Positions 42,509-50,261 of a DNA stretch of 64,000 nucleotides are shown piece by piece. The stretch's first letter is position 1. Every line of letters begins with the position of its first letter. Source of the stretch: Streptomyces sp. DvalAA-43. GTDB lineage: Bacteria > Actinomycetota > Actinomycetes > Streptomycetales > Streptomycetaceae. The position numbers were made by a program, and so were the translations under genes. The stretch lies in contig NZ_FMBW01000046.1 in NCBI RefSeq assembly GCF_900091725.1, forward strand, positions 1 to 64,000. Direction: 5' to 3'. The notes under the pieces were generated by a model. It saw only the letters and a list, made by a program, of their open reading frames with translations. It was not told the origin of the DNA and did not search any database.

Positions 42509-42955
42509 TCAGAGCGACATCAGGCAGTACAGGCGGTGCGGCTCGGGGTGGGCCCGTGCCTCCTCGGCCAGGTCCGCCAGTGTGTTCAGGAAGTCGGCCA
42601 GCTCGTGGGGCGGGGCGTCGCCGCCGAACTCTTCGATGCGCGACCAGGTTTCCGCCACTGCCGTGAACCCGCCGGGTCTCGCCCCGGCGAGCGCGTCGCG
42701 CAGCTCGTCCGTGAGCGTGACCAGCCAGCGGGACTCGTCCTCGGGGGAGCTGAGCAGCCGGTTGAAGCGCGGGAGCGCGGTGACGTCGTCGTACGGCGTG
42801 CCGGTGAGCAGGCTCTCGGCCTGGCCCAACTGCACATACGGGTCGATCCCCTTGACCGGGAGCATCGGGAGACCGGCCGCCTCGACCCCCTGGCCGAAGG
42901 CGGCCAGGGCCGTCGGGTCGTCCGGTGCGCTGAAGTAGTCGTACAGGTTTCCCAT
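42509..42955 (-). CDS. Conserved hypothetical protein (148 aa)
   Basis: A 148-residue acidic protein starting MGNLYDYFSAPDD, a start pattern shared by a group of uncharacterised Streptomyces proteins. It is mostly helical with no catalytic motif that I recognise. The ATG at 42955 is chosen because upstream codons run into a tandem repeat. It follows the TetR gene in the same direction across that repeat. Confidence 0.7.
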   Translation of the reverse strand: MGNLYDYFSAPDDPTALAAFGQGVEAAGLPMLPVKGIDPYVQLGQAESLLTGTPYDDVTALPRFNRLLSSPEDESRWLVTLTDELRDALAGARPGGFTAVAETWSRIEEFGGDAPPHELADFLNTLADLAEEARAHPEPHRLYCLMSL

Positions 42956-43003
42956 GCGTCGCATGCTCGCACGCCCCTCTGACAGTCGCCCCGGTCTCAG
43001 AGC

Positions 43004-43111
43004 CGTCCGGCAGTCGCCCGGTTTCGTGTCCGTCCGGCAGTCGCCCGGCATCGCGTCCGTCCGGCAGTCGCCCGGCATCGCGTCCGTCCGGCGGTCGCCC
43101 CGGTCTCACGG
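43004..43111. repeat. Four 27-bp tandem repeats at the end of the TetR gene
   Basis: Units start at 43004, 43031, 43058 and 43085. The two middle units are identical, and the outer two differ at a few positions. A partial copy precedes them at about 42981. The last unit overlaps the TetR stop codon by six bases. There are no spacers, so this is a minisatellite and not a CRISPR array. Confidence 0.9.
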
Positions 43112-43699
43112 CTCCGGCGGTACGCCGATCGCCCGCAGCACATGGGCGACCAGTGCCGCGATCTCTCCCTCGTCCTGCATCGGCTTGCGCAGGACGTGGC
43201 GGTAGTACATCGGGGCGTACAGCATCTCCACGACCAGCGGAAGGTCGGCGTCCGGCGGGATCTGCCCCTGCTCCTGGGCCCGGCGCAGACGGGCGACCGC
43301 CTCGTCGCAGCGGGGGTCGACGAGCTTCGCCCGTACCGTCTGCGCGAGCGCGTCGTCGTGGTGCATCTCGGAAAGGATTCCGGCGTACGCGGGGCCGAAG
43401 GGCGGTGTGGAGACGAGCTTCGCCGCGCCCGTGAGGTTGGCCCGCAGGTCGGCGGCGATGTCACCGGTGTCGGCGAACGGTGTCGTGCCGACCAGCGCCT
43501 CGGTGAAGGCCTCCAGGATCACCGCACTCTTTGACGGCCACCAGCGGTAGATCGTCTTCTTGCTGACGCCCGCTCTGGCCGCGATGGCCTCGACCGTGAC
43601 GCGGCCGTACCCCTTCTCCGTACACAGTTCGAGAGCGGCCTCCAGGGTCGCTTTCCGTGATCTCTCGCTGCGGCGCAGTGAACTCGGCGATGTGATCAT
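43106..43699 (-). CDS. TetR family transcriptional regulator
   Basis: A 197-residue repressor. The N-terminal helix-turn-helix lies at about residues 12-58 (ATLEAALELCTEKGYGRVTVEAIAARAGVSKKTIYRWWPSK in parts). The C-terminal ligand domain resembles TetR_C_11. It lies downstream of an ABC exporter pair in the same direction, 251 bases away, so it is a plausible regulator of that exporter but has its own promoter. The ATG at 43699 has no strong ribosome site. Confidence 0.88.
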   Translation of the reverse strand: MITSPSSLRRSERSRKATLEAALELCTEKGYGRVTVEAIAARAGVSKKTIYRWWPSKSAVILEAFTEALVGTTPFADTGDIAADLRANLTGAAKLVSTPPFGPAYAGILSEMHHDDALAQTVRAKLVDPRCDEAVARLRRAQEQGQIPPDADLPLVVEMLYAPMYYRHVLRKPMQDEGEIAALVAHVLRAIGVPPEP

Positions 43700-43950
43700 T
43701 CGGTGAGCATATGCGTGTTTGAACCGGCCCTTGTTGACAGCCTGTCGCCAGAGGTCGAACAATACGCAGGCGGAAACGGAACGTGCCGTGTCGTATCGTT
43801 CCTGCACTCCGCACCGTTCGTGCCGTTCGTGCCGCGACGAGCCGATCGGGGGACGGCTCGCCGGGCCGACGGCGCGGGCGGGCCGTTGCGTTCCGTGCGT
43901 CAGGGAGTCCTCGGCGTCAGGGAATCCCGTGCGCCAGGAAGTCCCAGGCG

Positions 43951-44850
43951 TCAGGCGGTGATGTCCTTCGTCGTGAAACGGGCCCAGGCCGCCGAGCCGA
44001 AGACCGCCGCGTACACACCCTGAAGGCCCAGGTTCCTGACCACCTCGTCCCAGTAGACGGGGGCGCGCAGCAGGTCCGCGTACGACATCCAGTAGTGCGG
44101 GAAGAGATACGGGCGCAGCGCGCTCAACTGCGGGATGCCGTCCATGATCTGGACGGTGATCAGCAGCCCCACGGTGGCGGCCATGGCCGCGATGCCGCTG
44201 CCGGTGAGGGTCGAGACGAACAGGCCGATCGCCGCGAAGCCGGTCAGCGACGCCGCGACCACCACGGCGATCAGCCCGGCCCGCAGCAGCCCCTCGCCGA
44301 AGCCGATCCGCGTCCCCGAGATGGTGGTGACCTCGCCGAGAGGGAAGAGCAGCGCGCCCACGGCGAGCGCGGAGAGGGCCACCACCAGGGTCGCGACCAG
44401 GCAGAACACCAGCACCGAGGCGTACTTCGTCAGCAGCAGCCTGGTCCGGCCCGCCGGGGCGACCAGCAGATAGCGCAGCGTTCCCGCGCTCGCCTCGCCC
44501 GCGACCGAGTCGCCCGCGACGACCCCGACGGCCATCGGCAGGAAGACCGGGAGCGTCACGGCGAGGGCGGCGAAGACCAGGAAGAGGCCGTTGTTGGTGA
44601 CCTGGGAGAGGAACGCGGGGCCTCCCCCGCCGCCGTCCGGTCCGGGCGAGGAGCCGTGGCCGGTCTCGATCCGCACCGCGATGCCGATCAGTACGGGCAC
44701 GGCGGCCAGCACCCCGAGCAGCGCGAGGGTGCGCCAGCGGCGGAGGGTGGTGGTCAGCTCGGAGCGGAGGATTCCGAGGCTCCACAGCAGGCTTCGCCGC
44801 GGGCTCGGCGCCCTTTCCTCCCCCGCGACTGCGGCATCAGCCCGCGACAT
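43951..44850 (-). CDS. ABC transporter permease (ABC-2 type)
   Basis: A 299-residue membrane protein with about six transmembrane segments of the ABC-2 type and the typical periplasmic/cytoplasmic GDSVAGEASAGTLRYLLVAP motif near residue 125. It overlaps the ATP-binding gene by 14 bases, so the two form one exporter. Substrate is unknown; drugs or lipids are common for this class. Confidence 0.9.
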   Translation of the reverse strand: MSRADAAVAGEERAPSPRRSLLWSLGILRSELTTTLRRWRTLALLGVLAAVPVLIGIAVRIETGHGSSPGPDGGGGGPAFLSQVTNNGLFLVFAALAVTLPVFLPMAVGVVAGDSVAGEASAGTLRYLLVAPAGRTRLLLTKYASVLVFCLVATLVVALSALAVGALLFPLGEVTTISGTRIGFGEGLLRAGLIAVVVAASLTGFAAIGLFVSTLTGSGIAAMAATVGLLITVQIMDGIPQLSALRPYLFPHYWMSYADLLRAPVYWDEVVRNLGLQGVYAAVFGSAAWARFTTKDITA

Positions 44851-45820
44851 CGAAACCCTCCCCGGTGAGTGCGACGAAGGCGTCCTCCAGGGAGGCCCGC
44901 TGGACGCCGAAGGACCTCAGGCGTACGCCGGCGTGCACCAGCGCCGCGCTGAGGTCGGCGAGTTCGACGTCACCCGGCGGGGCCTCGGCGCTCACCCGGT
45001 CGCCGTCGACCTCGATCCCGGTGACGCCCAGTCCGCCCAGGATCCGGGCGGCGTCGCCCGGGTCGGGGGTGGTGACGGCCAGCCGGCCGCGGGCGCCCGC
45101 CGCGAGTTCGGCGACCGGGCCCTGGGTGATCAGCCGGCCCCTGGCCATCACCGCGGCGTGCGTGCAGACCTGCTCGATCTCGTCGAGGAGGTGCGAGGAG
45201 AGGAAGACGGTGGTGCCGTCCGCCGCCAGCTCCCTGACCAGGGTGCGGATCTCCCGCATGCCCTGCGGGTCCAGTCCGTTGGTCGGCTCGTCGAGGACGA
45301 GCAGGCGGCGCGGCTGGAGCAGCGCGGCGGCGAGGCCGAGGCGCTGCTTCATGCCGAGCGAGTAGGCCCTGGCCTTCTTCCCGGCCGCCGCGGCGAGCCC
45401 GACCCGGTCCAGGGCCTGTCCCACCCGGGCCCGGCGGGTCCGGGGGTCGGCGGTCGGGTCGGCGGAGTCGTAGCGCAGCAGATTGTCCCGGCCGCTCAGG
45501 AAGCCGTACGGCGCGGGCCCCTCGATCAGCGCGCCGACCTGCGGGAGCACGGTGCGGGCGGCGCCCGGCATGGGGTGGCCGAGGATTCGGGCGGTGCCGG
45601 ACGTCGGGTCGATCAGGCCCATCAGCATCCGGATGGTGGTGGTCTTGCCCGAGCCGTTGGGGCCGAGGAATCCGAAGACGCTGCCGGCGGGGACGCCGAG
45701 GTCGAGGCCGTCGACGGCGAGCTGGCCGCCGCGGTACCGCTTGGTGAGGCCCCGGGTCTCGATCACGGCGCCCGGCTCGGTGACCGGCGCCGGTCCGGCG
45801 GCGGTCCCGGACTCTGTCAT
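44837..45820 (-). CDS. ABC transporter ATP-binding protein
   Basis: A 327-residue ATPase of the drug-export class. Walker A is GPNGSGKTT near residue 54, the signature is YSLGMKQRLGLAAALL near 153 and Walker B LLVLDEPTNGLDP near 175 is followed by the switch His in LSSHLLDE. About 100 C-terminal residues form the usual DUF4162-like extension. The ATG has GGGGAG upstream. It pairs with the permease gene that overlaps it. Confidence 0.93.
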   Translation of the reverse strand: MTESGTAAGPAPVTEPGAVIETRGLTKRYRGGQLAVDGLDLGVPAGSVFGFLGPNGSGKTTTIRMLMGLIDPTSGTARILGHPMPGAARTVLPQVGALIEGPAPYGFLSGRDNLLRYDSADPTADPRTRRARVGQALDRVGLAAAAGKKARAYSLGMKQRLGLAAALLQPRRLLVLDEPTNGLDPQGMREIRTLVRELAADGTTVFLSSHLLDEIEQVCTHAAVMARGRLITQGPVAELAAGARGRLAVTTPDPGDAARILGGLGVTGIEVDGDRVSAEAPPGDVELADLSAALVHAGVRLRSFGVQRASLEDAFVALTGEGFDVAG

Positions 45821-45872
45821 GCGTACTCCCCATGGGTCGCGCAGGGCCCGCCCTCGCCCGCCGGACGGGCCA

Positions 45873-45912
45873 GGGCCTGTCGTAGGACGGGCGCGGGCCT
45901 GTCGCAGGACGG
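45873..45912. repeat. 18-bp direct repeat upstream of the ABC operon
   Basis: GGGCCTGTCG(T/C)AGGACGG occurs at 45873-45890 and 45895-45912, spaced 22 bases apart (two helical turns). It lies 53-92 bases upstream of the ATP-binding gene's start, a position suited to an operator. Confidence 0.55.
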
Positions 45913-45913
45913 A

Positions 45914-45946
45914 CCGCCCCGCCGTACGGAGCGTACGGCGGGGCGG
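45914..45946 (-). terminator. Hairpin terminator after the LolA/RseB-like gene
   Basis: A perfect 14-bp stem (45914-45927 with 45933-45946) and a 5-base loop, 87 bases after the stop codon. Confidence 0.7.
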
Positions 45947-46033
45947 GTGAGCGGTGCGGGGCAGGCGGTGCGCACCGGAGCGCGGGGCACGCGGTGCGCC
46001 CGGAGCAGGAGGCGTCCGCGATGCGCCCCGGCG

Positions 46034-47311
46034 TCAGGAGGCGTCGTTCGCCGCCTCGACCAGCGCGTCCTTGGTGACCGCACCGACGTACACCTTGCCG
46101 TTCTCCGTCACCAGTGCGTTGATCAGGCGGGTCTTGAGGACCGTGCCCGAGCCGAACTTCCCGGAGACCTTGTCGCCCAGCGCGCCCAGGAACTGCTGGG
46201 CCTCGGCCGGGACGTCGCCCGACGCCTTCGAGGGGAGCCCGGCGGCGCCCGGGGTGGTGATCTCGGCGATGGCGCTCCAGCCCTCGCCGATGACCTTGGT
46301 GTCCTTGCCGCCCTGGCCACCGGCGCCCAGCCCCTCGGCGCCCAGTCCTTCGGCACCCGGGATCAGATCGCCGAGGCCCTTGTCGGCCCCGTGCTGCGCC
46401 TTCGCGTCGTCGGCCTCGGTCACCGAGGTGCCCTTGGGCGGGGTGAAGGTGAACGAGGAGGCGTCCGGCTTCGAGAAGTCGACCTTGGTGAATCCGGCGT
46501 CGACGATGGCCTTGCCGCCGGCGCTCGGGAGCAGCGTGAACTTCAGCGGCACGCCGTTCTCCGCGTCGACCGCGATCGTGGCCGAACCGATCGTGGAGCC
46601 GCTCTGCTTCGGCTTGACGACCAGCTTGTAGGCGTCGCGTCCGGCGACCTGCGCGGTGCCGTCGACCGTCACCGACGTGGTGGGTCCGGCGGCCTTCAGC
46701 ACCTGCTCGGCGAGCGCCTTCGGGGTGGTGGGCACGCCCTCGGGAACCGGGTGCGCGGACTTCTTGCCGGCCTCCCGACCGGCGTCCTCGCCCGCCCGGT
46801 CCTCGGTGGCGTGGTAGGCCTCGTCGGACTTGCTGTCGTACGCCCAGACCTGATCGCCGTTGCGGATCAGGCTGTACTCGGCGGCGTCGTCCAGGATCGA
46901 CACCCGCTGCTTGTCGGGGCCGTCGGCGGCCACCCGGAGGGTGTGCGTGCCGGAGGCCAGCTCCGTCATCCGCTCCTGCGGGTCGGCGCCCGAACCGCCC
47001 TTGCCGCCCGCGGCGCCGGAGGCGAAGGACTCGGCCAGGCCACCGAGCGACGGGATGCCGAGGTCCGTGCTGATCTTCACCGTGCCGGAGAGCTGCTCGG
47101 TGTCGGAAGCGGCGATCTTCTCGATGAGTTTCTGTGCGCTGATCTTCGGCAGATCGGGATCGCCGGAGCTCGCGAGCGCCGGGACCAGCCCGATCGTCGC
47201 GGCGGCCACCCCCGCCACCGCGACCGGGACGATGTAGCGCGCCGCCTTGCGGCGGCCCGCAGCGGTGCCCGTGGTCCCGCCGCTGGTCCCTGCGCTGTCG
47301 TTCGGTGCCAT
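46034..47311 (-). CDS. LolA/RseB-like exported protein
   Basis: A 425-residue exported protein. A signal or anchor segment (KAARYIVPVAVAGVAAATIGL) lies near residue 25. The body resembles the LolA/RseB/DUF2092 fold that binds lipid acyl groups, with segments TLRVAADGPDKQRVSILDD and VWAYDSKSDEAYH. A Gly-rich insertion with GAEGLGAEGLGAGG near residue 325 splits the last part. No lipobox is visible, so it may stay anchored. Such proteins may sense envelope stress or carry lipids. ATG at 47311 is used. Confidence 0.8.
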   Translation of the reverse strand: MAPNDSAGTSGGTTGTAAGRRKAARYIVPVAVAGVAAATIGLVPALASSGDPDLPKISAQKLIEKIAASDTEQLSGTVKISTDLGIPSLGGLAESFASGAAGGKGGSGADPQERMTELASGTHTLRVAADGPDKQRVSILDDAAEYSLIRNGDQVWAYDSKSDEAYHATEDRAGEDAGREAGKKSAHPVPEGVPTTPKALAEQVLKAAGPTTSVTVDGTAQVAGRDAYKLVVKPKQSGSTIGSATIAVDAENGVPLKFTLLPSAGGKAIVDAGFTKVDFSKPDASSFTFTPPKGTSVTEADDAKAQHGADKGLGDLIPGAEGLGAEGLGAGGQGGKDTKVIGEGWSAIAEITTPGAAGLPSKASGDVPAEAQQFLGALGDKVSGKFGSGTVLKTRLINALVTENGKVYVGAVTKDALVEAANDAS

Positions 47312-47585
47312 GTGTGCCCTACCTCCGTGGTCGGCGGCTTCCGTCCGGTTGCACTCGTCCACTCCGCGCCGCCATTCTCACCTGGTGTGGTCAGGAGTGG
47401 TTGTTCTCCATCTGACCAAACCGGCGGCACGGAAGCGTCAGCCCCCGGGAGCAACTCCGCGTACCTCTTCGGTATGACACCGTACGGCGATCGCCGCCCC
47501 GTCCAGTAGGGGACGCCCACGCGGGGTCGACGACGACGCGCGCCGGCACACGTGGGCCCACGCCGCGGGGAACGCCCCCACGGCG

Positions 47586-48596
47586 TCAGCCCGCGCGGTG
47601 CACCACCGCGTCGCACAGCTCCCGCAGCGCGGCCTTCGCATAGCCCTCGGGCAGCGGTGCCAGCGTGGCGCTCGCCTCCTGCGCGTACCGCACGGTGTCC
47701 CGCCTGGCCTGCTCCAGCGCCGGATGGGCGCGCAGCCTGCGCAGCGCCTCGGCGTGCCGGGCGTCGTCGGTGAGGTCGCCGTCGAGCAGCTCGACGAGCG
47801 CGAGGTCGTCCGGCTTCCTGTCGGCCGCCGCCTGCGCCCGCAGGTGGAGCACGGGGAGCGTCGGGATGCCCTCGCGCAGGTCGGTGCCGGGGGTCTTGCC
47901 GGACTCGTGGGAGTCGGAGGCGATGTCGAGTACGTCGTCGGCGAGCTGGAAGGCGACGCCGAGACGCTCCCCGTACTGGGTGAGGATGTCGACCGCCGAC
48001 TCGTCCGCACCGGCCATCATCGCGCCGAAGCGGCAGGCCACGGCGATCAGCGAGCCGGTCTTGCCGCGCATCACTTCGAGGTAGTGCTCGACCGGGTCGC
48101 GGCCGTCGCCCGGTCCCGCGGTCTCCAGGATCTGGCCGGTGACCAGGCGCTCGAACGCCTCCGCCTGGATGCGTACGGCCTCCGGGCCGAGGTCGGCCAG
48201 TATGTGCGAGGCGCGGGCGAAGAGGAAGTCGCCGGTCAGCACGGCCACCGAGTTGCCCCAGCGGCTGTTGGCGCTGTCCACGCCGCGGCGCACGTCCGCC
48301 TCGTCCATCACGTCGTCGTGGTAGAGCGTCGCGAGGTGGGTCAGCTCGACGACCACGGCGGCGGGCACCACGCCCGGCGCGTCCGGATCGCCGAACTGGG
48401 CGGCCAGCATCGCCAGCAGTGGCCGGAAACGCTTGCCCCCGGCGCGTACGAGATGCTGCGCGGCCTCCGTGATGAAGGGCACGCCGCTCTTGGTGGCATC
48501 GAGCAGCCCGGACTCGACAGCAACCAACCCGGCCTGGACATCGGCCTCAAGTGCCTGGTCCCGCACGCTCAGCCCGAACGGCCCGACGACGGTCAC
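47586..48596 (-). CDS. Polyprenyl diphosphate synthase (probably menaquinone side chain)
   Basis: A 336-residue trans-prenyltransferase. The first aspartate-rich motif is DDVMDEAD near residues 94-101, and the second is DDVLD at 220-224. The region before the first motif has small residues at the chain-length position, compatible with long products. Located between two complex I loci, it most likely makes the isoprenoid tail of menaquinone, the quinone used by Streptomyces respiration. The GTG at 48596 has AGGAGAT upstream. Confidence 0.9.
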   Translation of the reverse strand: MTVVGPFGLSVRDQALEADVQAGLVAVESGLLDATKSGVPFITEAAQHLVRAGGKRFRPLLAMLAAQFGDPDAPGVVPAAVVVELTHLATLYHDDVMDEADVRRGVDSANSRWGNSVAVLTGDFLFARASHILADLGPEAVRIQAEAFERLVTGQILETAGPGDGRDPVEHYLEVMRGKTGSLIAVACRFGAMMAGADESAVDILTQYGERLGVAFQLADDVLDIASDSHESGKTPGTDLREGIPTLPVLHLRAQAAADRKPDDLALVELLDGDLTDDARHAEALRRLRAHPALEQARRDTVRYAQEASATLAPLPEGYAKAALRELCDAVVHRAG

Positions 48597-48752
48597 GAGG
48601 GGATCTCCTGTCTGCTGACGATCACACGGAATGTCGATGTGTCGCTGTCATCACTCAAGTCAGCGTATCCGGTCCTCTTTGGATCACCGTGGGCGCCTTC
48701 CCGCCACCGCCGGTATGTTCGGGATCAGCTCATACGATCAGGAGTTCTCCCT

Positions 48753-50252
48753 TTGTCCCACACGGCCACCGACACCGAACCAAGTCAGCCGCCGCCCGAA
48801 GACGACCATGCCTTTTTCGGCCAGCCACGCGGGCTGATGACCCTGTCCGGCCTGGAGGTCTGGGAACGCTTCTCGTTCCTGGGCATGCAGGCGATCCTTG
48901 TCCTCTACTTCGCGGACACGGTCGCCCGCGGCGGGATGGGCATGGAGGCGGGGACCGCCGCGTCGGTCTCGGCCGCCTACGGCACCCTCGTCTATCTGGT
49001 CTCCGTGGCCGGCGGCTGGCTGGCCGACCGGATCCTCGGCTCGTACCGCGCCGTCCTGTACGGCGGAATTCTCATCGCCTGCGGGCATTACGCCATGGCG
49101 GTGCCCACCGACACCATGACCTGGGTCGGCCTCGGTCTGATCAGCGCCGGAACCGGTCTGCTCAAGCCCAATGTGGCGACCATGGTCGGCAAGCTCTACC
49201 GCACCGACGACGAGCGCCGCGACGCCGGATTCGCCCTCTATTACATGGGCATCAACATCGGGGCGTTCCTCGGCCCGCTGGTCACCGGCTGGCTCGGGGA
49301 CCACGCGAGCTGGCACTGGGGCTTCTCGGCCGCCGCCTTCGGCATGACCCTCGGTCTGATCCAGTACGTGCTGGGCCGGCGTCACCTGGCCGGGCGAAAG
49401 CACAGCGCCGAATTCGCGCTGGCACCGGCACCCATGCGCCGCGCCATTCGGCTGATCGTGGTCGGCGCCGTCGTGGTCGCCGCCGTCGCCACCGCGCTCG
49501 CCCTCGCGGGCTGGCTGACCATGGACCGCTTCGTCGACCTGCTCACCCTGATCTCGGTGATCGCACCGGTCGTCTACTTCGTGGTGATGTTCCGCAGCCC
49601 CCGGGTCACCTCGGAGGAGCGCGGCAGGCTGCGCCCGTACGTGGTGCTGTTCCTGGCCTCCGTCGTCTTCAACTTCATCCTCTTCCAGGCGTACTCGACG
49701 ATGATGCTGCTCGCGTCGACCAACGCCCGTACCGAGATCTTCGGCTTCCACTTCCCGGCGAGCTGGTACGCCTCCGCGCTCGGCGCCTTCGAGGTCGCGC
49801 TCGCCCCGGTGGTCGCCGCCGTCTGGGCCCGGATGGGCCCGCGCCAGCCGCACGCCTCCAACAAGATCGCGATCGGGGTGATCCTCGGCGGGCTGTCCTT
49901 CCTGCTGATGGTGCTGCCGACCTCCGGACACACCGGCGACACCTACAAGATGGCCGCCTGGTGGATCGTCGGCTCGTACCTGCTGCTCGGCCTCGGCGAC
50001 ATCCTGCTGGAGACCTCCGGCATGTCCGCGACCACCAAGCTCGCCCCGAAGGCGTTCGCCAGCCAGACGATGGCGCTCTGGTTCCTCTCGCTGGCCCTCG
50101 CCAACGGCATCCAGGCGCAAGTCGTGAAGCTGTACGGCGAGGTCTCCAACCCCGCCTACTTCGGTGTCAATGGCGCGATCGCGGTGGTGGCCGGTGTGGC
50201 CGTGATCGCCGCCGCCCCCTGGCTCAAGCGCACCATGCACCCCGTCCACTGA
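48753..50252 (+). CDS. POT family peptide transporter, TTG start
   Basis: A 499-residue proton-coupled di/tripeptide transporter with about twelve to fourteen helices. Family marks include LEVWERFSFLGMQAILVLYF at the first helix and the GTGLLKPNVATMVGKLY segment, plus FALYYMGINIGAFLGPL (in parts). The start is TTG at 48753, preceded by GGAG at 48741-48744 at correct spacing; the first ATG in frame lies at the edge of the first helix and would shorten the N-terminus. It lies ten bases before a CocE/NonD peptidase. Confidence 0.9.
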   Translation: MSHTATDTEPSQPPPEDDHAFFGQPRGLMTLSGLEVWERFSFLGMQAILVLYFADTVARGGMGMEAGTAASVSAAYGTLVYLVSVAGGWLADRILGSYRAVLYGGILIACGHYAMAVPTDTMTWVGLGLISAGTGLLKPNVATMVGKLYRTDDERRDAGFALYYMGINIGAFLGPLVTGWLGDHASWHWGFSAAAFGMTLGLIQYVLGRRHLAGRKHSAEFALAPAPMRRAIRLIVVGAVVVAAVATALALAGWLTMDRFVDLLTLISVIAPVVYFVVMFRSPRVTSEERGRLRPYVVLFLASVVFNFILFQAYSTMMLLASTNARTEIFGFHFPASWYASALGAFEVALAPVVAAVWARMGPRQPHASNKIAIGVILGGLSFLLMVLPTSGHTGDTYKMAAWWIVGSYLLLGLGDILLETSGMSATTKLAPKAFASQTMALWFLSLALANGIQAQVVKLYGEVSNPAYFGVNGAIAVVAGVAVIAAAPWLKRTMHPVH

Positions 50253-50261
50253 GGTACCACC

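Noticed and set aside
43004..43111. Possible CRISPR array
   Set aside because: The 27-bp units are directly adjacent with no unique spacers and no cas genes nearby.
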